Counted from the first letter of the stretch, positions 44,783 to 53,551 are shown. The stretch: DNA of 64,000 nt from Brevibacillus laterosporus DSM 25 (GCF_002706795.1 NZ_CP017705.1:1274501-1338500), one strand, 5' to 3'. The notes: generated from the letters alone by a model not told the origin. A program made the numbers and translations.

Positions 44783-45979
44783 GTGGAAAAGAAACATCTC
44801 TTCCTTCTCTTTAGCATTATCTTTTTAATGATGCTTGGCTTTGGAATTATTATCCCCATTTTACCTTTTTTCGTTACTAAAATTGGTGCGACCACGACGC
44901 AATTGGGGATATTATCTGCCAGCTACAATATCATGCAATTTATATTTGCTCCCATCTGGGGACGCTTATCGGATCGACATGGACGAAAGCCGTTTATCCT
45001 TTTAGCCTTATTTGGGTTTTCCGCTAGCTTTATCCTGTTCGGATTTTCAACCAACTACTACGAAATGCTGTTTTATCGTGTACTTGCCGGGATTACTTCT
45101 GCTGCGGGTATCCCAACCATCACTGCAATGGTCGCTGATATTTTCCCTCCTAAGGAACGAGCTAAAGGGATGGGAATTGTAGGAGCAGGTGTAGGATTAA
45201 GCTTCGTATTCGGTCCAGCACTTGGCGGTATCCTAGGAGATATTAGCTTGTCACTACCATTCTTCGTTTCAGGTGTACTAGCTTTTATTACTCTGATCTT
45301 TACATGGATTTTACTTCCTGAGAGCTTACCAAAAGAAAAGAGAGGTACATACCTCAAGAAAAAACCTACCAGCTCATTGGGAGCTATTTTTAGTAACCTA
45401 GGATTATTGTATCAGATCATGCTGGTTACATCGCTTGCGTTTGCAGCTATGGAGACGGTCTTTGCCTTATACATATCATATGAATTTGGTCTGACCTCCA
45501 AAGACATGGGCTATATGTTCCTTATCATGGGTTTGATTTCTGCTAGTTTGCAAGGCGGCATTGGCAAATTAGTGAAGCGATTTGGTGAATCAAAATTGCT
45601 TGCTACAGGGATCTTTTTTTACGTTTTAGGATTCTTCTGTGTACTGCTAGCTTCTACTTTCCTAGAATTTGCGCTTACCCTTTGCTTATTTGGTCTAGGA
45701 CAAGGGATGATGCGAACCACCAATACCGCTATGATTTCGCAACGTACACCCGATGGTCAAGGAGCTACATCTGGTAACATGAGCGTCATGGATACTATGG
45801 GGAGAATTGCAGGTCCCATTTTAGCTGGATGGCTCTTTACTTTCTCACATAGCATGCCATTCATAATCAGTGGCATATTGTGCTTTGGTCTTTTGGCGGT
45901 TTATTTAGGAAGAGTGCATCACCTGCCAGAACCAGAGCCAGAATCTGAAGCAGACGCGTACTCTCCCGCCTCTCAGTAA
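44783..45979 (+). CDS. MFS multidrug-type transporter
   Basis: A 398-residue twelve-helix major-facilitator protein of the drug-proton antiporter-1 group. Motif A is GRLSDRHGRKPFILL between TM2 and TM3. Motif C-like GIVGAGVGLSFVFGPALGGILG is in TM5. The C-terminal tail is acidic (EPEPESEADAYS). The GTG start at 44783 lies 8 bases after AAAAGAGG; the in-frame TTG at 44759 has no site. It resembles TetA/NorA-like pumps; the substrate is unknown. Confidence 0.88.
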   Translation: MEKKHLFLLFSIIFLMMLGFGIIIPILPFFVTKIGATTTQLGILSASYNIMQFIFAPIWGRLSDRHGRKPFILLALFGFSASFILFGFSTNYYEMLFYRVLAGITSAAGIPTITAMVADIFPPKERAKGMGIVGAGVGLSFVFGPALGGILGDISLSLPFFVSGVLAFITLIFTWILLPESLPKEKRGTYLKKKPTSSLGAIFSNLGLLYQIMLVTSLAFAAMETVFALYISYEFGLTSKDMGYMFLIMGLISASLQGGIGKLVKRFGESKLLATGIFFYVLGFFCVLLASTFLEFALTLCLFGLGQGMMRTTNTAMISQRTPDGQGATSGNMSVMDTMGRIAGPILAGWLFTFSHSMPFIISGILCFGLLAVYLGRVHHLPEPEPESEADAYSPASQ

Positions 45980-46001
45980 CCGATTCATATCGTGTATACA
46001 T

Positions 46002-46046
46002 AAAAAAAGGAACGAGCTGGAATAGACCAGTTGGTTCCTTTTTTAT
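46002..46046 (+). terminator. Terminator of the MFS gene
   Basis: AAAAAAGGAAC and GTTCCTTTTTT form the outer stem, with CTGG/CCAG inside. Confidence 0.85.
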
Positions 46047-46073
46047 GCTTACAAACCTGTAAGTTTAAGGTAA

Positions 46074-46280
46074 GCTGGATCGATATTTCGTAATCTTACA
46101 GAAAAACTCGGGCATTTACACACCACTCTGATCTGTCTTGGTATTTATGCAGGTCAAATGCTAGTAAGCTACCTATGGCTGTCGATCTTTACTATGGGTC
46201 CACTGGAATGGGGTTGGCGTGTCTTGACATATGGACAATTTACACCACTGATAAAACGTAACAGTAAAAACGCATCCTGA
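46074..46280 (+). pseudogene. 3' remnant of a DUF418 (YeiB-like) membrane protein gene
   Basis: A stop-free stretch without a start codon encodes a C-terminal membrane helix (IYAGQMLVSYLWLSIFTM) followed by GPLEWGWRVLTYGQ. GPLEW-WR-LTYG is the hallmark ending of DUF418 proteins. It ends at TGA inside a strong terminator, which is presumably the original one. The upstream 300 or so codons are missing, replaced by the MFS terminator, so the gene has been deleted down to its tail. Confidence 0.75.
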
Positions 46281-46298
46281 GAATTCGGATGCGTTTTT
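46266..46298. terminator. Terminator shared by the DUF418 remnant and the 46342 gene
   Basis: AAAAACGCATCC and GGATGCGTTTTT form a 12-bp stem that works on both strands. Confidence 0.88.
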
Positions 46299-46341
46299 GA
46301 CTATTATAAAGTTTCTCTCAAACGTTACCCTCAGACATATC

Positions 46342-47163
46342 TTACTTTCCTTTCTGAGGGGTGCTCTTTTCTCCTTCAAATAGCAATTTACCTGTATCTA
46401 CATCACAGAACGTGACCGTTGTATAAGGTGGCGTACTGATCTTACCCACTACATACGGATAGCTAATGACCATCGGATACATTTTATTAGCATCTGGCTT
46501 GGTCTGTTTTACATATACTTTTAACATTTCCCAGCTTTGTTCAGTATGATCGATAACTAAACCATATCCAGGATTAGGAGCTTCTCCATATGCAATCACG
46601 TACAAATCACCCTGTTGATGAACCCCACGTTCTCCTTTAACGCTTTCTACAAAGGCTTTTTCCTCTACACTTAATTGCTCCTCCGTCAGTGTCTGAAATG
46701 CAGAAGCAGGTTGCTCTCCCTGAACCACGGGTAGATTTGTAACCTGGATTTCATCCGTTTTTCCATCCCACTTTACTTGTGCAGATAAGGATTCCATTGT
46801 CCAGCGTAGAGGCACATACACCTTGCCTTGATATACCAGGGCTCCTTCTTCTACTTTTTGTTCTTTTCCATTTACTAAAACAGAAGATTTCCCCGTCTGA
46901 AAGACCAAAGACTTTTCTTTCACTTTCAATTGATAAGCCCCTGCTTTTTCTGTTAACTGACCGCCTGTTAATTTACTTAATTCCTGTAGGCTAATCATTG
47001 TTCGTTGGTTAACACTAATCAATGGTGAGTGCTTGATTACCTTCTGCTGATTTATCATAAGAGAAGTGGCTACCGGCTTCACTGTTACTTGAGCCATACC
47101 TGGTATAGCTGATCCTACAAGTGCAAGCCCCATCACGGCTACTACTGTCGTTTTTCGTAACAT
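46342..47163 (-). CDS. Exported protein with copper-amine-oxidase N-terminal (stalk) domain
   Basis: A 273-residue secreted protein. A signal peptide (KTTVVAVMGLALVGSAIPGMAQ) is followed by a stalk-type beta domain seen as INQRTMISLQELSKLTGG, VLVNGKEQKVEEGALVYQGKVYVPLRWTMESL and VKWDGKTDEIQV (about residues 45-145). The C-terminal part (about 155-268) is a separate domain with VIAYGEAPNPGYGLVIDHTEQSW, resembling protease-complex PrcB-like modules. Such proteins in Brevibacillus and Paenibacillus act at the cell wall. The exact role is unknown. Confidence 0.78.
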   Translation of the reverse strand: MLRKTTVVAVMGLALVGSAIPGMAQVTVKPVATSLMINQQKVIKHSPLISVNQRTMISLQELSKLTGGQLTEKAGAYQLKVKEKSLVFQTGKSSVLVNGKEQKVEEGALVYQGKVYVPLRWTMESLSAQVKWDGKTDEIQVTNLPVVQGEQPASAFQTLTEEQLSVEEKAFVESVKGERGVHQQGDLYVIAYGEAPNPGYGLVIDHTEQSWEMLKVYVKQTKPDANKMYPMVISYPYVVGKISTPPYTTVTFCDVDTGKLLFEGEKSTPQKGK

Positions 47164-47469
47164 TTGTACTCAATCCCTTCGCTTTTTTTCATCGTTTACG
47201 TCATTTTCATTTTGTTCATTTTTCTTTGTTACTTGTTTGACTTAAAGATTTCCCATAATGTTTCATTTTCTTTCCTACTTATCAATATCTTTTTTCTTCT
47301 CTACATGTTGATATTTAGTATTTACCCACAATTTTTACCTAATCATTACGCAAATAAGGCAAATGAGTGACAATTATCACACGGCTATTTTTCCAATTTT
47401 TATTTATGAGATAATTATAGTACCAAAAAAGATTTGACCAAATAAGCTCGATAACAAAGGAGTTTTCAT
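47164..47469. other. 306-bp AT-rich spacer
   Basis: It separates the divergent 46342 and 47470 genes and holds their promoters. A 68-codon hydrophobic frame here has no ribosome site and reads as random AT-rich sequence. Confidence 0.5.
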
Positions 47470-48231
47470 ATGACTACACTTATGTCTATGCCACAGGTTG
47501 ACGTGGTACGCCAACAGTTAATTTCTCATCCAATCTCTATTGCTATGCAAACACCTGAACGCGTTCGTACCTTTATGGAACACCATGTGTTCGCTGTATG
47601 GGATTTTATGAGTTTATTAAAACGTTTACAACTGGACGTAACTTGCACAAGTGTCCCTTGGCTTCCTGCTCCTCATGCTGAATATGCTCGTTTCATAAAC
47701 GAAATTGTGCTCGGGGAAGAGACTGATGAAGATGGCAATGGCGGATTTACCAGCCATTTTGAGCTGTACCTGCAAGCTATGAAGGAAGTCGGAGCTGATA
47801 CATCTAAAATTGAGCGTTTCCTTACATTGCTTGAAAGTGGTACCACTCCTGACGAAGCTCTAGCATTATGCGACGCTCCTCACAGTGTACAGCATTTTGT
47901 AAAACAAACCCTTCACTTGGCTAAAGAGGGAGGAACTCACGAGGTTTGTGCTGCTTTTTTCTTTGGTCGTGAAGATATTATACCAGACATGTTTCAGGTA
48001 CTTGTACAAGAACTGACTGCCAAAGGAGAAGCTCCTGCTTGTCTCCTGTATTATCTAAACCGTCACATTGAACTAGATGGAGATGAACATGGACCTTTAG
48101 CTGAAAAACTTCTAGCTTCTCTTTGTAAAGAAGATGACCAAAAATGGAAAGAAGCAGAAGCAACAGCTATACAAGCTCTCAACAGCCGCATTTCCTTATG
48201 GGATGGTGTCCTAGCAGATATTCAAAAATAA
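47470..48231 (+). CDS. DUF3050 heme-oxygenase-like protein
   Basis: A 253-residue all-helical protein. The pattern TPERVRTFMEHHVFAVWDFMSLLKRLQ, GEETDEDGNGGFTSHFELYLQAM, FFFGREDIIPDMFQVLV and YYLNRHIELDGDEHGPLA matches DUF3050, a heme-oxygenase-like fold. The His and Glu/Asp residues in HHVF, GEETDE, SHFELY and RHIELDGDEHG are spaced as in heme-oxygenase-like diiron oxidases, so a diiron oxygenase is plausible. The substrate is unknown. AAAGGAG precedes the ATG. It is single, with a strong terminator. Confidence 0.8.
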   Translation: MTTLMSMPQVDVVRQQLISHPISIAMQTPERVRTFMEHHVFAVWDFMSLLKRLQLDVTCTSVPWLPAPHAEYARFINEIVLGEETDEDGNGGFTSHFELYLQAMKEVGADTSKIERFLTLLESGTTPDEALALCDAPHSVQHFVKQTLHLAKEGGTHEVCAAFFFGREDIIPDMFQVLVQELTAKGEAPACLLYYLNRHIELDGDEHGPLAEKLLASLCKEDDQKWKEAEATAIQALNSRISLWDGVLADIQK

Positions 48232-48265
48232 TGAGAAAATGACCTAAAGGATGATCCCTTCACTA

Positions 48266-48313
48266 AAAAAGAGCTTGCCACCTCTTCACTTTTTCGAGGT
48301 AACAAGCTCTTTG
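48266..48313. terminator. Bidirectional terminator between the DUF3050 and ABC genes
   Basis: AAAGAGCTTG and CAAGCTCTTT form the outer stem, with ACCTC/GAGGT inside. Confidence 0.85.
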
Positions 48314-48343
48314 CTTTTTATATTCTCTTGATGAACTTTTATC

Positions 48344-49213
48344 TTAACGAGCTACAGCCAAGGTAGAGCTCTCTTCATTTGAATGCTCTAAAATACCACT
48401 ATCTTTCTTTGGTTTACCAGAAGCACTTCCAGTAGCCAACCCATAGGGAATGCACAGCGGCACACCACTACGAGGGTCTGGAATAATGTCAGCTTCAATG
48501 CCAAATACATCCCACAGCATTTGATGCGTCATGACCTCAGCGGGAGTTCCCTGAGCCATTACTTTTCCTTTTTTAATAGCAATAACATGATCGGCATAAC
48601 GAGTAGCATGGTTCAGATCGTGAACAACCATAACAATCGTACGCTTCTCTTCTGTATTTAATTTAGCTAGTAGCTGTAATACTTCTAATTGGTGAGCCAT
48701 ATCAAGGAACGTGGTCGGTTCGTCCAAGAACAGGATATCCGTCTGTTGCGCTAACGCCATAGCAATCCATGCACGTTGACGTTGACCACCTGACAACTGA
48801 TCGACTCCTCTTGTAGCAAATTCATCAATACCAGTAACTCCCAATGCCCATTGCACAATTTTTTTATCTTCAGGCGTCATACTTCCCATGCCCTTCTGAT
48901 GAGGGAAGCGTCCATAAGAAACCAATTCTTCTACAGTAAGTCCATCAGGAGCTACTGGATTTTGCGGCAGAATAGCTAAATCCTTGGCTACTTTACGGGT
49001 ATCCTGTTGGTGAATGGATTTACCATCCAAGAATACTCCGCCTTTTTTCGGTTTCAAAAGACGTGCCATCGTTTTTAGAATGGTAGACTTACCTGATCCA
49101 TTTGCACCGACCAGAGCAATGATTTTTCCATCTGGTAACGATATGTTTAAGTCTTCTACAATTAGATTATCGTTATAACCTATGTTTAACTGCTGTGTAT
49201 GTAAGCGAACCAT
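48344..49213 (-). CDS. Iron-siderophore ABC transporter ATP-binding protein
   Basis: A 289-residue ATPase of the FecE/FhuC type. It has Walker [13 protein letters not shown], the Q-loop in [26 protein letters not shown] (the siderophore-family signature), the [17 protein letters not shown] motif, Walker [16 protein letters not shown] and the H-loop [16 protein letters not shown]-terminal extension of about 35 residues is unique. It stands alone without permease or binding protein, so it probably energises permeases encoded elsewhere. A Fur box lies in its promoter. The start at 49213 is 6 bases after AAAGGAAG. Confidence 0.92.
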   Translation of the reverse strand: MVRLHTQQLNIGYNDNLIVEDLNISLPDGKIIALVGANGSGKSTILKTMARLLKPKKGGVFLDGKSIHQQDTRKVAKDLAILPQNPVAPDGLTVEELVSYGRFPHQKGMGSMTPEDKKIVQWALGVTGIDEFATRGVDQLSGGQRQRAWIAMALAQQTDILFLDEPTTFLDMAHQLEVLQLLAKLNTEEKRTIVMVVHDLNHATRYADHVIAIKKGKVMAQGTPAEVMTHQMLWDVFGIEADIIPDPRSGVPLCIPYGLATGSASGKPKKDSGILEHSNEESSTLAVAR

Positions 49214-49272
49214 GATCATCTTCCTTTCGATGTCACGCTATAATATCCTGAAATATAATACCTTCCCATAAA

Positions 49273-49301
49273 ATGATATTGGTTCTCATTATCATTGTCA
49301 A
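49273..49301 (-). promoter_or_regulatory. Fur-regulated promoter of the siderophore ATPase
   Basis: TTGACA (49296-49301), 17 bases, TATCAT (49273-49278) on the minus strand. The Fur-like 19-mer 49281-49299 (GACAATGATAATGAGAACC) overlaps the -35 and spacer and matches the consensus at 14 of 19 positions. Confidence 0.7.
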
Positions 49302-49313
49302 ACATTTTCTATA

Positions 49314-49384
49314 AAAAAACCAATTAACAGGGGCATTGTTATCTGACTAGCAGACTAACATTCACCTTATTAACTGGTTTTTTC
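49314..49384 (-). terminator. Terminator of the yitT-like gene
   Basis: AACCAGTTAA and TTAATTGGTT pair with one mismatch around a long loop. On the minus strand TTTTTTATAG follows. Confidence 0.6.
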
Positions 49385-49385
49385 T

Positions 49386-50012
49386 TTACGCTGCACTGTG
49401 CGCCAGCTTGGTTTGTTTTTCTTTTGTACCGTATTCGTAGGTCCATGTAACCACTTTACCAGCGATTGAGACTGCTAAAAGTGTATACAGGACTTGAGGT
49501 ACTGGTAAGAAAAATAACGAAAGCAGCAACACAAGTACGTCAAATATTAATAAAACGGTACCTACTGACATACCCGTCCACTTACTTATGAATAGAGATA
49601 AAATATCATCTCCACCTGTTGCTCCCCCGAATCTAAGAACCAATCCCAGACCGAAGCCCGTGCTGATTCCAGACAATAAGACTGCGAGCAACATGGCATT
49701 GCTAAAGTCAAATACTAGCGGCGAGAAACGCTCACATAGCTCATAGAAAAAGGAAAAAGATGTCGCTGCTACAATGGTATTAATCAAAAACTTACGTCCT
49801 TTGATCATCATTGCAACTAAAATGATTGGAATGTCTAATGCTAGCATGGTAATAGACGGCGACCAATCAAAAGCGTATTTTCCAAGTAATGATAACCCCA
49901 CAAATCCACCTTCACTTAAATTATTCTGAAAGTTGATGTGGTAATAGCTAAAGGCCAATAAAAAAGTTCCCAGTAAAATCATGAAGGTTTGTTGGTATGG
50001 TTTTGTCCTCAT
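49386..50012 (-). CDS. YitT-family membrane protein
   Basis: A 208-residue protein with about five to six membrane helices. The start has QTFMILLGTFLLAFSYYHINFQNNLSEGGFVGLSLLGKY, matching the YitT/DUF161 core, with GISTGFGLGLVLRFGGATGGDDILSLFISKWTGMSVG as the second family signature. It lacks the soluble C-terminal DUF2179 domain of longer relatives. The transported substrate is unknown. A 230-base structured leader precedes it (see the regulatory entry). AAGGGGAA lies 8 bases before the ATG. Confidence 0.85.
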   Translation of the reverse strand: MRTKPYQQTFMILLGTFLLAFSYYHINFQNNLSEGGFVGLSLLGKYAFDWSPSITMLALDIPIILVAMMIKGRKFLINTIVAATSFSFFYELCERFSPLVFDFSNAMLLAVLLSGISTGFGLGLVLRFGGATGGDDILSLFISKWTGMSVGTVLLIFDVLVLLLSLFFLPVPQVLYTLLAVSIAGKVVTWTYEYGTKEKQTKLAHSAA

Positions 50013-50018
50013 CGAGGC

Positions 50019-50252
50019 TTCCCCTTTTCGTAGTTAGTTAGTCACTTTCTCCACTAACTACGAAGCAGGTCCTGTCAGGATCGCTTGTTTGTATCATAAA
50101 GCATCTCTCTTTCGTAGTTAGTGTTCACAGGTCAAGAGTGGAACGCTCTAACTACTACGCTACGTGTCTGAGAGATCAAACCGTTTCCAGATTGTCCTTC
50201 GCGGTAACATCACTATCCGATCCTTTCATTGTAAAGTTACAATTCCATTATA
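50019..50252 (-). promoter_or_regulatory. Riboswitch-like structured leader of the yitT gene
   Basis: A TATAAT -10 lies at 50247-50252 on the minus strand. In the transcript, AGGATCG/CGATCCT (50218-50224 with 50077-50083) close a multi-helix domain that contains ATCTCTC/GAGAGAT (50170-50176 with 50103-50109). Segment B (50052-50065) can pair either with segment A inside that domain (50109-50123) or with segment C (50027-50038), which directly abuts the ribosome site. This is an aptamer plus switch layout. I cannot match it to a known class. Confidence 0.6.
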
Positions 50253-50341
50253 ACATAAAAATCACTTCATGAATCAAGCAGGTGGTAATTTAGGCTCTTT
50301 TTTTATATTTTTTATTCATGTGATTACGTACTTTAAAAAAG

Positions 50342-51289
50342 TTATACAGACAAGATAAATTGACCTAACATAACGACCAAAGGAATGGTAACCAAGCTGA
50401 TAATCGTTGAACTAACCGTCGCCATCGCTCCTAAATCTTCATCAGCCGCATATTTGGCAAATAACATGGAGGCTAGCGTCATGGTAGGCATTGCTGCCAT
50501 CACCAAAGTTACTTGGGTAATCTCTGTCGCTAAGTGAAAACTCCAAAGTAGGCCAGCAACAATGACTGGATACAAGAAAAGCTTAACAATCATAGATAGA
50601 CTTAAAATCAGGAGTGCTCGCGTCGTTTGTTGCTTACGTACTACCAGATCTGGAATTAATAAACCAATGTACAGCATTGCTAAGGGTGCAGCTATAGAAG
50701 ACAACATAGCGGTAAGTGATTTAACCATCTCTGGCGGTTGCCATTCCATCAATGCAAAAACCATCCCAACTACAATAGCCACCATTGGAATATTCACGAT
50801 GCTACTCAGATCTTTCCATGTAAATCCATTTTTCCCCTTTAGAACCATAACTCCGACAGTCCAGAGTACCAGATCAAGACCAGCATCATAGATTGCCGCT
50901 AGCAGTCCCCCTGTCGGCCCAAACAACCCAACACACAAAGGAAGACCGATAAATCCGGTATTGCCAAGTCCAGCGATAAAGGAAAATTCTTTCCGCTTAT
51001 TCATAGGCACACTACATAGGACTGCAAATAAAAAAGCAAGAAGCATTCCAAAACAGCTCAGACCAACAGCAATAAAAAAGATGAGGAAAATATGATTCAA
51101 GAGTTGCTGGTTCAACTGAGTGTGAAAAATTCCGTTGAGTATAATACATGGAACAGCTACGTTGATAATAATGGTAATCAATAATTGACGAGCATCAGCA
51201 GTGACTGGCTTCATCCGACCGATCATTGCCCCTATTCCAATAATGACAGCCATCATACCCACAGATGAGAATAACGGTGCAAGGGCCAA
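50342..51289 (-). CDS. AEC-family (auxin efflux carrier-type) transporter
   Basis: A 315-residue ten-helix membrane protein. Family features are the paired five-helix repeats, the first containing VAVPCIILNGIFHTQLN and FIAGLGNTGFIGLPLCVGLFGPTGGL (broken helix N-G-F-I-G), and the second containing AMPTMTLASMLFAKYAADEDLGAMATVSSTIISLVTIP. Bacterial members carry malate, malonate or other anions, and the substrate here is not evident. The TTG start follows GGAGGGA by 7 bases. Confidence 0.88.
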   Translation of the reverse strand: MALAPLFSSVGMMAVIIGIGAMIGRMKPVTADARQLLITIIINVAVPCIILNGIFHTQLNQQLLNHIFLIFFIAVGLSCFGMLLAFLFAVLCSVPMNKRKEFSFIAGLGNTGFIGLPLCVGLFGPTGGLLAAIYDAGLDLVLWTVGVMVLKGKNGFTWKDLSSIVNIPMVAIVVGMVFALMEWQPPEMVKSLTAMLSSIAAPLAMLYIGLLIPDLVVRKQQTTRALLILSLSMIVKLFLYPVIVAGLLWSFHLATEITQVTLVMAAMPTMTLASMLFAKYAADEDLGAMATVSSTIISLVTIPLVVMLGQFILSV

Positions 51290-51355
51290 TCGAATTTCCC
51301 TCCTGTTACACTACAATAGTATGGCGAAAATCAAAGATTATGCCTGATTCCCCCA

Positions 51356-51775
51356 TCACATTTGCCCAGATTCTGTCTCAAGTAATAACCATTGCAAATC
51401 TGCGTTTTCTTTTTGTTCGCAGGTTTGCAATAAATCCCCAAGCAAAGGTATGGCTTGTTCAAGTGAAATAGCCCAATCAGCCGGTACTGGGAGCCCTTCT
51501 CCTTCTACTGTTATGATTCGGCCCGTTACTTCCACATCAACCTGCTTCGTCGTTAGTACATAATGTCTGATGTCACGTGCGTACTCTTTCCATTGAACTA
51601 AGACATATCCTTCATCACCGCCTGACACAACCAAATCAACATGGTCACCATAGGCAGCATGTACCAACGTTCTCATTTTTCCATCCAAACTCGCAATTTC
51701 TCTGAGTACCTCATGCCAAGACACATGTTTTCTTTCCTCTTTGCGTTCATCCGTGTACATGCGCCAATCGTTCAA
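51356..51775 (-). CDS. Unrecognised 139-residue protein
   Basis: Not recognised. A Lys/Glu/Arg-rich start is followed by strand-rich sequence (VDLVVSGGDEGYVLVQWKEYARDIRHYVLTTKQVDVEVTGRIITVEGEGLPV) and a helical C-terminus (SLEQAIPLLGDLLQTCEQ). I favour the TTG at 51775, which follows AAGGGGCGAGG; an ATG at 51760 and one at 51829 are weaker choices. No membrane segment is present. It lies 66 bases upstream of the AEC gene on the same strand and may be cotranscribed. Confidence 0.6.
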   Translation of the reverse strand: MNDWRMYTDERKEERKHVSWHEVLREIASLDGKMRTLVHAAYGDHVDLVVSGGDEGYVLVQWKEYARDIRHYVLTTKQVDVEVTGRIITVEGEGLPVPADWAISLEQAIPLLGDLLQTCEQKENADLQWLLLETESGQM

Positions 51776-51829
51776 TCGCCTCGCCCCTTTATCAATTATG
51801 TTCAAGCTTATAAAAATAATATTGTTCAA

Positions 51830-52132
51830 AATAATCCAACATCAGTAAAAGATAATAACTCTACTTTGCCTATTTTTACATCTATTTAGCTGTCAAAAGA
51901 TATCCTTCATTTTAGCATATCAGAACAAGCTCTCCTGTACAAAAATGTGAATGTGTCACTTGTTTGTAAATGTATTCGCTTTCATTTATAAACAAACCAT
52001 TATAATTGTGAAAAAAGGAACTTTATCGGAAATCTGTCAAAATTATAAGCCTTCCTATCAACATTTTTGGTTTACCATGATGGTTGTAATGAACACCTAA
52101 AACAGCTTAGAAAAAACGAGGAGGTGAGTTCC
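51830..52132. other. 303-bp AT-rich divergent spacer
   Basis: It holds the promoters of the 51356 gene and the FUSC gene. No convincing small gene or RNA is visible. Confidence 0.45.
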
Positions 52133-53248
52133 ATGGTGCAGCGCAGTATGAATTGGTGCGCTCGCTTTGGTCTCACGTTTCATGTGTGTAAAACCGTATT
52201 AGCATCCGGCTTGTCATTGTTGATCGCCTCATTATTGTTTGGCAATCATTTTGCCTACTTTGCTCCGCTTGCTGCGGTATTAACCATGCAACTTACCATT
52301 GCAGATACTCTGGAGAAGGGGATTTATCGCGTAATTGGCATCATTGGAGGAGTTATCTCTAGTATTATTATTCTTCCTCACTTTGAAAATGGGATACTAG
52401 GTCTCGTTCTTGTTCTATTAGTAGGTATGGGCACAGCTACCGCTCTAGGCTTGAATCCACAGATTATTTCACAAATCGGCGTTAGTTCTGTGATGGTAAT
52501 GACCTTTCAGCAAATGCAAGGTTATTCAACTGGACGGATTTTAGAAACCATTATTGGAGCGCTCGTGGCCGTTTTTATTCAAATGGTTATTCGGCCGGAG
52601 AACTATGTTCCTACAGTTCAAAGGAAACACGCCGAGTCATGTAAGCAATTAGCTCATACATTAACAATAATGGCAACTGCATTAAATAGTCACTCTGGTA
52701 AAACAGATACTCCCATAGTAGAACCAGCCTCTCTTTTAAAATGGAATAATGAACTCGAAGCTTCATTAGTACATGCAAAAAAAAGCCTAAAATATAATGT
52801 ATTTTGTCGGAAAGACCTTAACACACTCTATCATCTGGAACAACAAATTGATTCCGTTCAAAAGATGCTGATCTCTATATGTAGTATCTTGTATACTGCT
52901 CAGGAATTAAAATATCTCCCCACTCTCCGTCATACTCTTGACCAACCTTTGCTTGATGCTAGTGCCGCCATTTCGACATATGGTGCCTTTGTTGCAAATC
53001 CGTCCACAGAGGCTCATCAGGAGTTAATGAGTCTGTTATACAGGATAAAACAACAACAATCTCAACAGTTCGTCACATCGATAGAGACAGCTGGTATCTC
53101 CTCTTTACGAGAGGTTGGCTGTCTGTACGCAGAAATAAATCGTATGATCGTTGAGATGGAGTATTCTGCTCATGTATGGGAGTCATCCACCGCTTCCAAA
53201 GACTGCGATGACAAGCGCCGTCAACAAATGTACGCATACAAAGCATAG
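52133..53248 (+). CDS. FUSC-family aromatic-acid exporter-like protein
   Basis: A 371-residue protein. The N-terminal half (about residues 15-155) has six closely packed helices, including LTFHVCKTVLASGLSLLIASLLFG, FAPLAAVLTMQLTIADTLEKGIYRVIGIIGG and RILETIIGALVAVFIQMVIRPE. This is the FUSC/DUF939 arrangement of aromatic-acid exporters. The C-terminal half is soluble and helical. The start at 52133 follows GAGGAGGTGA, while the in-frame start at 52067 has no site. Confidence 0.85.
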   Translation: MVQRSMNWCARFGLTFHVCKTVLASGLSLLIASLLFGNHFAYFAPLAAVLTMQLTIADTLEKGIYRVIGIIGGVISSIIILPHFENGILGLVLVLLVGMGTATALGLNPQIISQIGVSSVMVMTFQQMQGYSTGRILETIIGALVAVFIQMVIRPENYVPTVQRKHAESCKQLAHTLTIMATALNSHSGKTDTPIVEPASLLKWNNELEASLVHAKKSLKYNVFCRKDLNTLYHLEQQIDSVQKMLISICSILYTAQELKYLPTLRHTLDQPLLDASAAISTYGAFVANPSTEAHQELMSLLYRIKQQQSQQFVTSIETAGISSLREVGCLYAEINRMIVEMEYSAHVWESSTASKDCDDKRRQQMYAYKA

Positions 53249-53258
53249 TAGAAAAAGA

Positions 53259-53290
53259 GCCTTACCCCAAAACGGGTAAGGCTTCATTAT
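53259..53290 (+). terminator. Terminator of the FUSC gene
   Basis: GCCTTACCC and GGGTAAGGC form a perfect 9-bp stem around a 6-base loop, followed by TTCATTATTT. Confidence 0.75.
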
Positions 53291-53309
53291 TTCTGCAAAC
53301 TACGTGTGA

Positions 53310-53408
53310 TTAATCGTCACAGAAGCACACCAATATTACAATAATAATGATAATCCATAAAAAGCTGCCACCAAAGCCAAATATACCACCTCTTCTACCG
53401 CATCCCAT
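53310..53408 (-). CDS. YjcZ-family sporulation miniprotein
   Basis: A 32-residue protein: a Gly-rich start (MGCGRRGGIFGFGGS) is followed by a single very hydrophobic helix (FLWIIIIIVILVCF) and a C-terminal CDD. This is the pattern of the tiny YjcZ/sporulation membrane proteins of Bacilli and Paenibacilli. The ribosome site GGAGGAAGG lies 4 bases before the ATG, which supports translation. Expression is presumably in the mother cell or late sporulation, by family analogy only. Confidence 0.82.
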   Translation of the reverse strand: MGCGRRGGIFGFGGSFLWIIIIIVILVCFCDD

Positions 53409-53551
53409 GATCCTTCCTCCTTCTCACGGTCTAGTAGCGGAGAATGCATGGACTCACAAACTCCTGCTAGTACCCTATGAATTTTGGTCATGTGATGCTT
53501 GGATAAGAGCATAGAAAAGCGAAAAAAAGGCAGATTGCTATGGAAAAATAC

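Noticed and set aside
46173-46379. 68-codon minus-strand frame
   Set aside because: It overlaps a terminator, the DUF418 remnant and the start of the next gene; texture is not protein-like.
47164-47370. 68-codon hydrophobic plus-strand frame
   Set aside because: TTG start without a ribosome site in very AT-rich DNA; Phe/Leu/Ile excess is expected by chance.
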